From Pseudomonadota bacterium (GTDB lineage: Bacteria; Pseudomonadota; Alphaproteobacteria; Rhizobiales; Devosiaceae), in NCBI GenBank assembly GCA_023391095.1, contig JAEWBN010000014.1:1-64000 (forward strand): a stretch of 64,000 nt of DNA, given 5' to 3'. The translations under genes and the position numbers were made by a program. How positions within the stretch are numbered: the stretch's first letter is position 1; each line of letters opens with the position of its first letter. Shown here one piece after another: positions 36,442 through 45,600 of the stretch. The notes under the pieces are model-generated. The model was not told where the DNA came from, did not search any database, and saw only the letters and a list, made by a program, of their open reading frames with translations.

Positions 36442-36734
36442 GCGCGAGGGTATTCCGATTATTGAGTTTGTGCGGCGGGGACAGCCCAAAAACAGCCGTC
36501 GCCCCGTGTCCAATGCTGGATTGAATGCGGCCTCATACAGAAAAACGGACGGTTACGCAATGTGACCGTCCTTCGCAGAGGGCGCGGCAGCCTTGCCTCA
36601 CGCGGTGGACACGGGGTCTTGAATGGACCCGATTGGCGAACAGTGCGTGCGGAAATGGCCCTGTTTCGGAGAACGATGGCTTCGAGTAGCCCTATGGTCC
36701 CGCGCCGATGTGCGCCGACTTCAGGAAACTCATC

Positions 36735-37112
36735 ATGTTCGATCGTCTCTCCGCCTATGCGCCGCAGGCCCTCGCCGTGCTGCGCATCGTCGCCGCTTTC
36801 CTCTTTCTGCTGCATGGCACGCAGAAGCTTGTGGGCTTCCCAGCCACCGAATTCATGCCGCCGGTGGGCAGCATCTTCTGGTTCGCCGGCGTCATCGAGA
36901 TTGTCACCGGCCTTTTAATGCTGGTGGGGTTCTTTACCCGCCCGGCCGCCTTCCTCGCCTCCGGCACGATGGCCGTTGCCTATTGGATGGCGCATGCGCC
37001 CGGCAACCTGTTCCCGACCAACAATGGCGGCGACGCACCGATCCTGTTCTGTTTTGTGTTCCTGTACCTGGTGTTTGCCGGTCCGGGCGTCTGGAGCGTC
37101 AACAAGCAGTAG
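36735..37112 (+). CDS. DoxX-family membrane protein
   Basis: This 125-residue protein has four hydrophobic segments with the DoxX patterns LRIVAAFLFLLHGTQKL and GVIEIVTGLLMLVGFFTRPAA. The ATG at 36735 is preceded by AGGAAA. DoxX proteins in other bacteria are linked to thiosulfate/redox stress, but the role here is undefined. A terminator follows 49 bp downstream. The 293 bp upstream hold no other gene I can see. Confidence 0.9.
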   Translation: MFDRLSAYAPQALAVLRIVAAFLFLLHGTQKLVGFPATEFMPPVGSIFWFAGVIEIVTGLLMLVGFFTRPAAFLASGTMAVAYWMAHAPGNLFPTNNGGDAPILFCFVFLYLVFAGPGVWSVNKQ

Positions 37113-37160
37113 GCGGCACCGCCTTCGGGTGAGCAGATACAGCCGTTCATCCAAACAGAA

Positions 37161-37186
37161 AGGCCGCCCGGTGGGGCGGCCTTTTG
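37161..37186 (+). terminator. Terminator after the DoxX gene
   Basis: AGGCCGCCC (37161-37169) and GGGCGGCCT (37174-37182) form a 9-bp stem with a four-base loop and TTTT after it. The 3' end of the convergent DUF4282 gene lies immediately next to it. Confidence 0.85.
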
Positions 37187-37188
37187 CG

Positions 37189-37725
37189 TCAGGTCAGGGA
37201 ATAGGGGGGCGTGCGCTTGGCGGTGCGGCGGGGCTTGTGGGTTTCGCCGGGCGCTGTGGCCGGTTCGCGTAGCGTGGTCGTGCCCGCAGCAGGCGCGCCG
37301 GTCTGGGGCAGGGGCTCGGTGGCGGGGGTGATGTATTCGTCGGCCTCGGCAAAGTCGGCGTCCTCGCCCTGTTCGGCCAGGTCGCGGATGGCGTCGCGCA
37401 CTTCATCGAGCAGCGAGGTCGAGTAGCGCGAGCGCTGCACGTTCTCGCCGGCGGCTTCGTGATTCTTGAACCAGACCAGCAGCGCCTCGCAGCCGATGCG
37501 CAAGCCGACAAAGGCCAGAAGGCCAAAGACCAGGATTTCGAGGATGCCCCAAAGCCCGTCGCCAAAGCCGGTGCTGAAGCGGAAAAAGAAGTGGCTGATG
37601 GCCCAGAGCAGAATGGCTGCCAGCCCCAGCGCGTAGAAAATGGGCACCAGCAGGGGCGACAGGATGGCGTCGAGCCGGAACAGCGTCTGGCGCGTGAACA
37701 GTCTCTTCAGGTCGTCCAGGGTCAT
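37189..37725 (-). CDS. DUF4282-domain membrane protein
   Basis: This 178-residue protein starts at 37725 (MTLDDLKRLFTRQTLFRLD). Two long hydrophobic helices (about 22-45 and 55-85) are separated by an aromatic loop (SHFFFRFSTGFGDG). A hydrophilic, proline- and threonine-rich C-terminal tail follows. The helical pair fits DUF4282. Function unknown. Confidence 0.75.
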   Translation of the reverse strand: MTLDDLKRLFTRQTLFRLDAILSPLLVPIFYALGLAAILLWAISHFFFRFSTGFGDGLWGILEILVFGLLAFVGLRIGCEALLVWFKNHEAAGENVQRSRYSTSLLDEVRDAIRDLAEQGEDADFAEADEYITPATEPLPQTGAPAAGTTTLREPATAPGETHKPRRTAKRTPPYSLT

Positions 37726-37818
37726 GGCGTGCGTCCTCGATTCCGGTGGGGCCATTCTATGTGTGTCTGTGCCGCACGAAAACCTCCCGGCGGCTTGGTG
37801 GTTGCGGGTTCTAGTGGG

Positions 37819-38562
37819 TCACGCCGGAATCGCAAGGGAAACCCGCGCGCGCTCGGTGGGTCCGAAGATGGCTTCGAAGCGCCGCCGCAGGGTCGAATCG
37901 ACTTCCGGCATGGAAATGAGCACGCCCAGGTCCTCGAAACTGGTGACGCCCTGATCGGTGATGCCGCAGGGCACGATGCCGTCGTAGTGCGAGAGATCGG
38001 GCGCGACATTGAGCGAGATGCCGTGGAAGGTGACCCATTTGCGCACGCGCACGCCGATGGCGGCGATCTTGTCCTCGCGATTCTCGCCCTTTTCCGGGCG
38101 CCGGACCCAAACGCCGACGCGGCCATCGCGACGGCCGGCGGCGACATTGTGGGCTTCGAGCGTATCGATGACCCATTGCTCAAGCCCCTGCACGAGGCAT
38201 CGGATGTCGCGGCCGCGCTGGGTGAGGTCGAGCAGCACATAAGCCACGCGCTGGCCGGGGCCGTGATAGGTGTATTGGCCGCCGCGCCCGGCGGGATAGA
38301 CCGGGAAGCGCGGATTGAGCAGGTCCTCGGGGCGCGCGGAGGTGCCTGATGTGTAAAGCGGGGGATGCTCGAGCAGCCACACCGCTTCGGAAGCCGTGCC
38401 GGCGGCTATGGCAGCCACGCGCTCATCCATCATGACCAGCGCCGTCTCATAGGGCACGGGTGCGTCGAAGATGGTCCATTCAACCGTCTTGCCGTCGGCG
38501 CGGCGCAGTTTCGACCGGATTTGGCACGCATCCGGGTGTGCTGTTAACGCTTCACTAACCAT
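37819..38562 (-). CDS. lipB: Lipoyl(octanoyl) transferase
   Basis: LipB transfers octanoate from acyl carrier protein to lipoyl domains. The 247-residue protein has LLEHPPLYTSG, the signature GRGGQYTYHGPGQRVAYV, the catalytic lysine region KIAAIGVRVRKWVTFHGI and the catalytic cysteine in PCGITDQGVTS. I chose the ATG at 38562; in-frame starts up to 38607 also exist. It is divergent from the FliN-like gene with a 63-bp gap. Confidence 0.95.
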   Translation of the reverse strand: MVSEALTAHPDACQIRSKLRRADGKTVEWTIFDAPVPYETALVMMDERVAAIAAGTASEAVWLLEHPPLYTSGTSARPEDLLNPRFPVYPAGRGGQYTYHGPGQRVAYVLLDLTQRGRDIRCLVQGLEQWVIDTLEAHNVAAGRRDGRVGVWVRRPEKGENREDKIAAIGVRVRKWVTFHGISLNVAPDLSHYDGIVPCGITDQGVTSFEDLGVLISMPEVDSTLRRRFEAIFGPTERARVSLAIPA

Positions 38563-38625
38563 GCCCAATCCATTCTCGGCGCATTCCATCCCCGCGCTGC
38601 GGCGCAAGGCTTGTTGTCCTTATCT

Positions 38626-38859
38626 ATGAGCACTCTCGACAATATTGAAGTCGATATCACCGTCGAACTGGGCGCGACCACCATGCCGGTGCATCACCTG
38701 CTGCGCATGGGCCGTGGCGCCGTGATCGAACTAGATGCGACCGAGCACGATCCGCTCAAGATCTATGCCAACAATACGCTGATCGCCAAAGGCGAGGTGA
38801 ATGTAGAAGAGGGGCACCTGCGCGTCTTCGTGACCGAGAAGGTTTTTCGCATCGGCTGA
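38626..38859 (+). CDS. Single-domain FliN/SpoA-family protein, outside any flagellar cluster
   Basis: This 77-residue protein (MSTLDNIEVDITVELGATTM) is a complete SpoA fold as in the C-terminus of FliN. It has VDITVELGATTMPVHHLLRM, a GAVIELDATEHDPLKIYANN segment and GEVNVEEGHLRVFVTEKV. Flagellar FliN usually has an N-terminal extension and sits with fliM/motility genes; neither is present here. It may be an accessory switch-complex component or an unrelated SpoA-domain adaptor. Confidence 0.85.
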   Translation: MSTLDNIEVDITVELGATTMPVHHLLRMGRGAVIELDATEHDPLKIYANNTLIAKGEVNVEEGHLRVFVTEKVFRIG

Positions 38860-38921
38860 AGGCCTCTGCGGCGGCCACGTCAGAAACTTCCACAGGCACA
38901 GAGAAAATTGCGATTTAATCG

Positions 38922-38951
38922 CTTGAGGTTGTGAGCGGGCTTTGCTACATC
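38922..38951 (+). promoter_or_regulatory. Candidate promoter for tRNA-Leu
   Basis: CTTGAGG (38922-38928) and CTACATC (38945-38951) are spaced by 17 bases between the hexamers, close to the rhizobial CTTGAC-N17-CTATAT consensus. They lie about 47 bp upstream of the mature tRNA 5' end. Confidence 0.45.
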
Positions 38952-38997
38952 CCCACTCGCTTCGGGGCCAATGGCGCTGAAGCTTCTACCACACAGT

Positions 38998-39082
38998 GCG
39001 GTCGTGGCGGAATTGGTAGACGCGCAGCGTTGAGGTCGCTGTGCCGCGAGGCGTGGAAGTTCGAGTCTTCTCGACCGCACCA
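38998..39082 (+). tRNA. tRNA-Leu (anticodon GAG)
   Basis: The class II tRNA folds with acceptor arms GCGGTCG (38998 on) and CGACCGC (ending 39078), an A discriminator and encoded CCA. The anticodon stem CAGCG/CGCTG closes the loop TTGAGGT, so the anticodon is GAG. The D-loop GGTAGACGCG and T-loop TTCGAGTC are normal. A long variable arm (TGCCGCGAGGCGT) confirms a leucine tRNA. Confidence 0.96.
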
Positions 39083-39111
39083 GTCATCTAGTGGGTGACA
39101 AACAAGAAGCT

Positions 39112-39130
39112 GCCGCGAGGCGGCTTTTTT
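39112..39130 (+). terminator. Terminator after tRNA-Leu
   Basis: GCCGC (39112-39116) and GCGGC (39120-39124) form a short stem followed by TTTTTT. It lies 29 bp after the tRNA CCA end. Confidence 0.75.
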
Positions 39131-39238
39131 GTTGTCCGGGATTCGGCGAATTTACGACAGACGAGGCGGTTTCGGGCCGAAAGCACGCATCCCGGCGCGT
39201 GGCCGGGATGGTGAGGCTTATCGTTGATCGGGAGCGGA

Positions 39239-40444
39239 TCAGGGGGCGAAGAAATCCATGTCCTCTTCGAGCAGGTACTTTTTCGCGCCTTCAGGATCGA
39301 TGTCGAGGCCGAGGCCGGGCGATTCGAGCAGGTCGATATGGCTGTCCTTGACGATCCGGCCTTCGGGCAGGCCGATGACGATATCCTCCCACCAGGGGTC
39401 GGACGCGCTGGGATATTCGAAGGCAATGTAGTTGGCGGGCAGGGTGGCGCAGACATTGATCAGCGCCCCGAGGCCCAAAAGGCCATTGGCGGTGCCGTGG
39501 GGCGCCATCATGATCGAGTGCATGTAAGCGTGCTCTGCGACCCATTTGAGTTCGGCAATGCCGCCGATATCGGCCGGATCGGGGCCGACCACGCGGACCG
39601 CCTGAGTCTCGATCAGCTCCTTGAAATTGTGCCGGGAATAGATCTGCTCGCCGGTGTGGATCGGGGTTGAGGTCGAGGTGGTGAGCTCGCGATAGGCCTG
39701 GGGATTGACCCAGGGGACATAGTCGCCGGTCAGCATGTCCTCGAGCCACATGAGATCGTATTTTTCCACTGCACGGGCAAAGCGGATGGCGTCGTTGAGG
39801 AACCAGCCGGGGCCGCAATCGAGGGCGAGGGAGACCTTGTCGCCCAAGACTTCCTTCATGGCGGCAACGCAGTCGAGCATGTGGTTGAAGCCGCGCTCGG
39901 AAATCTGCCCCTGATCCATGGCGCCGTGATAGCCGGACTTGGTCTGGGTGATGCCGTAGTGGAAGTCGGGAATCGTGTCCTTCATGTTGGAGTGGAAGGA
40001 GATGCCCTGCTTGACCATGAAGAAGTTTTCGGGCCGCTCCATCATCCATTTGACGTCGGCGGCATAATCCTCCGGACGGTCGCCGCTGCGCTTCTGGCGG
40101 ATGGAGCCGTTATAGACGCGGACCTTGTCGCGCACCTTGCCGCCGAGGAGCTTGTAGACCGGCACATTGGCGGCCTTGCCCGCAATGTCCCAGAGGGCGT
40201 GTTCGATGGCCGAGACAGCCGCGCCATAGGGCTTGAAGCTGCCGCGCTGGCGGATTTTCAACATGCAGCGCTCAACGTCGGTGGCGTCTTCGCCGATCAG
40301 GGCTTCCTTGAAGTGAAGCACGAAGGGCTTGAGGTAGGGCTTTGTATATTCGACTTCACCCAGTCCGTAGATGCCCTCGTCGGTGACGATGCGGACGATG
40401 GGGTGGCGGCCGATGACGGCGCAGCGCAGGTCGGTGATTTTCAT
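39239..40444 (-). CDS. Enolase-superfamily sugar-acid dehydratase, copy 1 of 4
   Basis: This 401-residue enzyme starts at 40444 after GGAGG. It has the capping domain with LLGGKVRDKVRVY and the barrel with predicted metal ligands D209, E235 and E266 (the last in TGEQIY), D289, and the base H316 in APHGTANG. The second-strand segment is K145-Q-G147, not a full KxK motif. It should abstract the proton alpha to a carboxylate, as a dehydratase or racemase; the substrate cannot be read from sequence. It is the last gene of the GntR-led minus-strand unit. Confidence 0.85.
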   Translation of the reverse strand: MKITDLRCAVIGRHPIVRIVTDEGIYGLGEVEYTKPYLKPFVLHFKEALIGEDATDVERCMLKIRQRGSFKPYGAAVSAIEHALWDIAGKAANVPVYKLLGGKVRDKVRVYNGSIRQKRSGDRPEDYAADVKWMMERPENFFMVKQGISFHSNMKDTIPDFHYGITQTKSGYHGAMDQGQISERGFNHMLDCVAAMKEVLGDKVSLALDCGPGWFLNDAIRFARAVEKYDLMWLEDMLTGDYVPWVNPQAYRELTTSTSTPIHTGEQIYSRHNFKELIETQAVRVVGPDPADIGGIAELKWVAEHAYMHSIMMAPHGTANGLLGLGALINVCATLPANYIAFEYPSASDPWWEDIVIGLPEGRIVKDSHIDLLESPGLGLDIDPEGAKKYLLEEDMDFFAP

Positions 40445-40531
40445 GACATTCCTCCGTGGGCAGAGCGAGCGCATGAGCGGTTCGCGCATTACGCGCCAAC
40501 ACCTTTCTGCGCCGGTGAGCCAAGTGCAGCC

Positions 40532-40557
40532 CCCTCGGGTCAAGCCCGAGGGTGACG
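40532..40557. repeat. Dispersed palindromic repeat, copy B
   Basis: CCCTCGGG-TCAAG-CCCGAGGG followed by TGACG matches 29955-29980 except one base. The stem is perfect here. It fills part of the 130-bp gap between dehydratase genes 1 and 2. Confidence 0.8.
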
Positions 40558-40574
40558 TGCGGTGTTTGGGGGCA

Positions 40575-41939
40575 CTAGCTCCAGGTGCGGTCCCAGGAGT
40601 ATTCGTCGTCCCAGCGGTCGGTGGGTTGCCAGATGCCGGTCACGCCGACATCGAGGTGCTCCATCAGGACGTCGTCGACGATGTCGTCGATGCCCAGGCC
40701 CGGCTTGTCGGGGACGGTGATGAAGCCGTCCTGAACGATGGGCTTGGGCAGGCCGGTGACGATGTCGTCCCACCAGGGCACATCGACCGTGTGATATTCG
40801 AGCGCCATGAAATTTTCGGTGGCGACGGCGACGTGGGCCGCGGCCATGCAGGCGATGGGGCTTTCGGCCATGTGTATGGCCATGGCGATGCCGTATTCCT
40901 GCGCGGCGTCACCGATCTTCTTGGTTTCGAGAATGCCGCCTGAGGTCAGCAGGTCCGGGTGGATGACCGAGATGCCGCTCTTGAGGAGGGGCTCGAAGCC
41001 TTCCTTGAGGTAGATATCCTCGCCGGTGCAGATGGGCACCGTGGTGGCCTGCTGGAGCTGGCGGTACTGGTCGGCATATTGCCAGGGGATGACGTCCTCG
41101 AGCCAAGCCGGCACATATTTTTCGATGCGGCGGGCGAGGCGAATGCCGTTCTGCAGGGAGATGTGGCCGACATGGTCGATGGCCAGCGGCACGTCCATGC
41201 CGATCACTTCGCGCACTTCGGCAATGTATTGCTCGAGGAGATCGAGCCCCTTGTCGGAGAAGTGGAGGCCGGTGAAGGGGTGGCGGACATTGTGGGTGTC
41301 GTAGACCGCGTTGCGGGCGCGGCGGTCTTCCATGGTCTTGACCGAGCCGCGCGAGGGATGCACGCGGTAGCCTTCCAGCGAGCCGGCGGGAGCCACAACG
41401 GCGCCGGGCACGTCGGCGATCTGCATGAGGCCAAGGTCCATCTTGAGGAAGGTGAAGCCGAGGTCCATGCGCTCCTTGAGTCGCTTGCCGGTTTCGGTGC
41501 CGCTGGGCTTTTCCGCATCGGTGTCGGAATACATGCGGACCTTGTCGCGGAACTTGCCGCCCAGCATCTGGTAGATCGGCACGCCATAGGCCTTGCCCAC
41601 GATATCCCAGAGGGCGATTTCGACGGCCGAGACGCCGCCGCCCTGGCGGCCATGGCCACCGAACTGCTTGATGCGACGGAAGAGGCGATCGACGTCACAG
41701 GGATTTTCGCCCAGAAGGCGCGATTTCAGCATCAGCGCATAGGTGGCGCTGGCGCCGTCACGCACTTCGCCGAAACCGACAATGCCCTGATTGGTGTAGA
41801 TCTTGAGCAGCGCCGACTGGAACGGGGCGCCGGTGATTTCGGCAACCCGCATGTCGGTAATGCGCAACTCGCTGGGCCGTGAGGCTGTCCGCACATTCTC
41901 TTCGATTGATTCTGCGGCGGTCCGCGCGTCCATAGTCAT
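40575..41939 (-). CDS. Enolase-superfamily dehydratase, copy 2 of 4
   Basis: This 454-residue enzyme starts at 41939 (MTMDARTAAE) after GGAGGAGA. The barrel has K166-x-D168 (LKMDLG), predicted metal ligands D255, E281 and E307, D329 (HPDL) and H356 in IHMAESPI. A long insertion (about 170-235) separates strands 2 and 3, unlike copies 3 and 4. It is about 20 percent longer than typical family members. Some ManD-type mannonate dehydratases have a similar TGED/HPD pattern, but that is only a resemblance. Confidence 0.82.
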   Translation of the reverse strand: MTMDARTAAESIEENVRTASRPSELRITDMRVAEITGAPFQSALLKIYTNQGIVGFGEVRDGASATYALMLKSRLLGENPCDVDRLFRRIKQFGGHGRQGGGVSAVEIALWDIVGKAYGVPIYQMLGGKFRDKVRMYSDTDAEKPSGTETGKRLKERMDLGFTFLKMDLGLMQIADVPGAVVAPAGSLEGYRVHPSRGSVKTMEDRRARNAVYDTHNVRHPFTGLHFSDKGLDLLEQYIAEVREVIGMDVPLAIDHVGHISLQNGIRLARRIEKYVPAWLEDVIPWQYADQYRQLQQATTVPICTGEDIYLKEGFEPLLKSGISVIHPDLLTSGGILETKKIGDAAQEYGIAMAIHMAESPIACMAAAHVAVATENFMALEYHTVDVPWWDDIVTGLPKPIVQDGFITVPDKPGLGIDDIVDDVLMEHLDVGVTGIWQPTDRWDDEYSWDRTWS

Positions 41940-41973
41940 TTCTCCTCCGGAATTAGCGGGATTGATCCCGTCT

Positions 41974-43143
41974 TCAGTCGACTTCGATGGCATTGGCTTC
42001 GAGATAGGCCCGGTTCATTTCGATACCGAGTCCGGGCGCCCTGTTGAGCTTGAGGGCGCCGTTGGAATTGTCGAGCGGCTTGTCGATCAGGTGATCGTAT
42101 TTCGAGAGGTTCCATTCGGACGTCTCGAGGCGGTAGAAATTGGGCACGGTCATCATCACCTGGGCGCCGGCGACGACGTTGATCGGGCCGGCGGCGTCGT
42201 GCGGGGAAACCGGGATGTAATAGGCCTCGCAGAGCGCCGAGATTTTCTTGAGTTCGGTAATGCCGCCGCACCAGGTGACGTCGGGCATGATGTAGTCGGC
42301 GAGCTTGTTTTCGAGGATGGGCACGAAGTCCCATTTGGTATGGCCGCGTTCGCCCCATGATATGGCGGCACTGACCTTGTCGCGGACCTGCTTGAGGGCA
42401 TTGAAGCTCTCGGGCGGCACCGGTTCCTCGAACCAGTCGATATCGCCAGCCTCTTCGAGGTCGCGGCAGCAGCGAATGGCGGTGGGCACGTCGAAACGGC
42501 CATGCGCGTCGATGAGAATATCGACATCGGGGCCTGCGGTCTCACGAATGAGGGCCGTCAATTCGGCGGCTTCGCGGGCATGCTTGCGGCTCATGGAGCC
42601 GTCGAGATAGCCATCGCCCTGCTCGCGGTGAATGCCTGTGACGCCCGGCAGGCCCTGATAGGGGTAGGGGTCGAATTTGAGCGCGGTGTGTCCGGACGCG
42701 ACGATGTCGCGGATTTCCTGGACGACGCCCTCCTTGGTGGTGAACTTGCGCTGGTCGGGGTGGGTGTAGAGGAGCACGTCCTCGCGCACCGCGCCGCCCA
42801 GAAGCTCATAGATGGGCTGGCCCAGGACCTTGCCGCGAATGTCCCACAGTGCAATGTCAATGGCGCTGACGCATTCGACAGCGGCGCCGCGGCTGCCCAT
42901 ATAGGTGAAGTTGCGGAAGACTTTGTGCCAGATGCGTTCGATGTGGCGCGGATCATCACCTTCCACGATCTTGCTGATCTGGCGCAGCATGACGCACAGG
43001 GCGCGGTTGGCGACATAGGTGGTGGAGGTTATTTCGCCCCAACCCGAGACGCCTTCATCCGTCGTCACCTCCACGAAGAGAAACTCTCCCCAATAAGATG
43101 CGTCGGTCTTGATCAGCCACGGCTTGACGCCCGTGATCTTCAT
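41974..43143 (-). CDS. Enolase-superfamily dehydratase, copy 3 of 4
   Basis: This 389-residue enzyme has the capping domain with LLGGAVREDVLLY and a barrel with K156-F-D158, the D212-x-H214 pair (LIDAHGRFD), E239/E240, E265 (GER), D288 and H315 in SPHDAAGP. D-x-H on the third strand and PHDAAGP are characteristic of the galactonate-dehydratase-like group. It starts at 43143, 43 bp after the gntR stop, in the same direction. Confidence 0.85.
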   Translation of the reverse strand: MKITGVKPWLIKTDASYWGEFLFVEVTTDEGVSGWGEITSTTYVANRALCVMLRQISKIVEGDDPRHIERIWHKVFRNFTYMGSRGAAVECVSAIDIALWDIRGKVLGQPIYELLGGAVREDVLLYTHPDQRKFTTKEGVVQEIRDIVASGHTALKFDPYPYQGLPGVTGIHREQGDGYLDGSMSRKHAREAAELTALIRETAGPDVDILIDAHGRFDVPTAIRCCRDLEEAGDIDWFEEPVPPESFNALKQVRDKVSAAISWGERGHTKWDFVPILENKLADYIMPDVTWCGGITELKKISALCEAYYIPVSPHDAAGPINVVAGAQVMMTVPNFYRLETSEWNLSKYDHLIDKPLDNSNGALKLNRAPGLGIEMNRAYLEANAIEVD

Positions 43144-43186
43144 TTTCCCCTCCCAATCGCCCCCTTCGGGGGTCGCTTATTCCGGC

Positions 43187-43897
43187 CTATCCCGCTTTTT
43201 GCGTCCCATAGGCGCGCATCTGCTCGACGATATGCCGGCCTGAATTTTCGACATGGCGGGCCACGACTTCGGCGGCCTTGTCGGCCTCGCCCGCCTTGAT
43301 GAAGCCGATGAGTTCGCGGTGCTCGCCGATGACCTGGCTGCGGCGCGCCCGCGTATAGGGCAGGCGCTGAGTGACCGAGCGGAGCACCTGACGATGCTTC
43401 CACCAGATTTCGGCGGCGTGGCTGTTGTAGTGGCGCTGGTAGACCACGCTGTGGAACTGCACGTCGAGTCCGCTATGGAGCACGGCATCGACGAAATTGT
43501 TTTCTTCGATCAGCCGCTGGATGCGTTCGAGTTCGGCGATTTCGGCATCGGTGACCATGCCGACGAACCAGCGGGTGAGGGCCGGCTCGATCAGGGCGCT
43601 GATCTCATAGATGTTGCGCACGAATTCGTGGTCGATGGGGCGCACGCGCGCGCCACGATTGGGCGAGAACATGACAAAGCCCTCGCCGCGCAGCATCTGC
43701 AGGGCTTCCCGCACAGGATTGGTGGACGTGCCCAGGCGTTCCGCAAGGTCTGCAACCACGAGACGTTCATTGGGCTGCAAGCGGCCGGACAGGATGTCAT
43801 CGCGGATGATCTCGTAAAGCGAGACTGCGCGCTGGCTCGAAACGTCCATCTCCCCAAGCCCGGCGGGCGGGGAAATCTTGAAGTCACTGGTCGGCAA
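43187..43897 (-). CDS. GntR-family transcriptional regulator, FCD (FadR) subgroup
   Basis: The 236-residue protein has an N-terminal winged helix-turn-helix (LAERLGTSTNPVREALQML, about residues 51-69) and a helical FCD ligand-binding domain (about 90-225) typical of regulators that sense small organic or sugar acids. It heads the minus-strand dehydratase unit and is divergent from the sugar ABC operon. It probably controls both; the effector is likely a pathway intermediate. Confidence 0.9.
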   Translation of the reverse strand: MPTSDFKISPPAGLGEMDVSSQRAVSLYEIIRDDILSGRLQPNERLVVADLAERLGTSTNPVREALQMLRGEGFVMFSPNRGARVRPIDHEFVRNIYEISALIEPALTRWFVGMVTDAEIAELERIQRLIEENNFVDAVLHSGLDVQFHSVVYQRHYNSHAAEIWWKHRQVLRSVTQRLPYTRARRSQVIGEHRELIGFIKAGEADKAAEVVARHVENSGRHIVEQMRAYGTQKAG

Positions 43898-43932
43898 AAC
43901 ACGTCCCCCAAGACGACTGTTGGATCACCCTT

Positions 43933-43980
43933 ATCATACACAGCATTCTTCAAACAATGTACGATCTGATCCTGTTGACA
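43933..43980. promoter_or_regulatory. Candidate GntR operator and promoter elements in the divergent gap
   Basis: ATCATACA (43933-43940) and TGTACGAT (43958-43965) form an inverted repeat (7 of 8 matched) with 17 bases between. Read on the minus strand, the first half-site contains TATGAT, a possible -10 for gntR. TTGACA (43975-43980) lies beside the second site. No good -10 follows at 17 bases on the plus strand, so the importer promoter is uncertain. Confidence 0.35.
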
Positions 43981-44104
43981 CGCTATTTGGCATCTGCAAC
44001 GGTGCATGCGCTGACAGATGCACATAAAGAGGCAAAGCCCGGATGTTCGCCTGTCGCGAGGGATCCTGCTGCGCTCAGACGCAGTGGGCTGACAGGAGGA
44101 TATA

Positions 44105-45586
44105 ATGACGAACTTCAAGTTGGGTCGTGCGCTTGCGCACGGCGCGATGGTCTCTGCCGTGACCGCTTCGCTGCTGACCTCGTCAGTGATGGGCCAGAGT
44201 GTCGATCTCAGCCAGTGGTCACCCGAATATGTCCGGTCCATCGCCGGCACCGAAACCTACAACACGGCCGAGCAGTGCGGCGCCGTCACTCCCCTGGATT
44301 ACGAAGGCAGACTGACCTTCTGGTACCAGGGCGTGTTCGAGGGCGACCCGGACCTGCTGCGCCAGTATTACCGCGACTTCTTCACGGCCTTCCGTGAAAC
44401 CTATCCGAACATCCAGCTTGAAGAACAGGCGCTAACCTACAACGATCTGCTGGATAAATTCCGTACCGCGCTTCTGGGCAATGCCGGTCCGATGGTCGTG
44501 CGCCTGCAAATCCTTGGCGGGGTGGAATTCGCTTCCAAGGGTTATCTGCAGGAACTCGCTCCTGAGGATGTTGGCTGGAAGACCGAGGATTTCTGGCCGG
44601 GCGCGATGAAGTCGGTGATGTGGGAAGGCAAGACATACGGCATCCCCACCAACAACGAGACCATGGCCTTCATCTGGAATGCCGATATCTTCGAGCGGGC
44701 AGGCCTTGATCCCGAAAATCCGCCGGCCACCTGGGATGACGTTGTCGCCTATTCCAAGCAGATCAACGAGAAGCTCGGCATTGCCGGTTACGGGCTGGTT
44801 GCCCGCAAGAATGCCGGCAACACGCCTTACCGGTTCATGCCGCAGCTCTGGGCCTATGGTGGCGGCGTCTTCGACGAAGCCGACCCCAGTCCGACCTACG
44901 AGGAAATCCGGCTCGACAGCCCGGAAAGCATCCGCGCCCTGCAGGCGTCCTACGACATGTATGTCACGGACAAGTCGGTTCCGGTCTCGGCGCTGACCAA
45001 CCAGCAGGCGGACAACCAGCCACTGTTCCTCGCGGGCCAATTGGGCATGATGATCTCGCACCCGTCCGACTATGACGTGATGCTCGATCTTCAGGCCAAG
45101 GCCACCGGCGCGGACAAGGAGAAGGCGCAGACCGTTATCGACAACATGCGCTATGGCCTGATCCCGACCGGCCCCGACGGCAAGCGCGCCGCGGTGTTCG
45201 GCGGCTCCAACATCCACATCCTCAATCCCGAATATGTGGATGGCGGCGTGGTGGACGAGGCGGCGGCCAAGGCCATGGTCTGCTTCTGGACCAGCCCGGA
45301 ATGGAGCCTCAAGATGGCCTATGCCGGCTCCAACCCCGGTAACCTCAACGGCTTCAAGACCGAGTGGATGAAGGAGCGCCTGGAATCCATCGAGTTCCTG
45401 GACGTCACCACATCCATGCTGCCTTACGGCATTCCGTTCCCGACCCTGCCGGAAACCCCGGAAATCATGAACATCATCATTCCGGACATGCTGCAGAACG
45501 CCCTGACCGGTGCGATGACGGTGGAAGAAGCCGCCAGGGACGCAGCCGAGAAAGTGCGTAACGTCACCGACGGTGGCGGCCTCTAG
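44105..45586 (+). CDS. Sugar ABC transporter substrate-binding protein
   Basis: This 493-residue extracellular solute-binding protein (family 1) has an N-terminal signal peptide (hydrophobic segment 11-28, cleavage near residue 31). Family segments include YGIPTNNETMAFIWNADIFE, AGLDPENPPATWDDVVAY and FLAGQLGMMISHPSDY. AGGAGG precedes the ATG. It is the first gene of the importer operon, 207 bp from the divergent gntR. The ligand is unknown, presumably an oligosaccharide or sugar acid. Confidence 0.92.
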   Translation: MTNFKLGRALAHGAMVSAVTASLLTSSVMGQSVDLSQWSPEYVRSIAGTETYNTAEQCGAVTPLDYEGRLTFWYQGVFEGDPDLLRQYYRDFFTAFRETYPNIQLEEQALTYNDLLDKFRTALLGNAGPMVVRLQILGGVEFASKGYLQELAPEDVGWKTEDFWPGAMKSVMWEGKTYGIPTNNETMAFIWNADIFERAGLDPENPPATWDDVVAYSKQINEKLGIAGYGLVARKNAGNTPYRFMPQLWAYGGGVFDEADPSPTYEEIRLDSPESIRALQASYDMYVTDKSVPVSALTNQQADNQPLFLAGQLGMMISHPSDYDVMLDLQAKATGADKEKAQTVIDNMRYGLIPTGPDGKRAAVFGGSNIHILNPEYVDGGVVDEAAAKAMVCFWTSPEWSLKMAYAGSNPGNLNGFKTEWMKERLESIEFLDVTTSMLPYGIPFPTLPETPEIMNIIIPDMLQNALTGAMTVEEAARDAAEKVRNVTDGGGL

Positions 45587-45600
45587 GCCAGCAATCCCCT

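Noticed and set aside
36442..36734. Possible gene upstream of the DoxX gene
   Set aside because: Short frames on both strands lack ribosome-binding sites and similarity. It is treated as non-coding.
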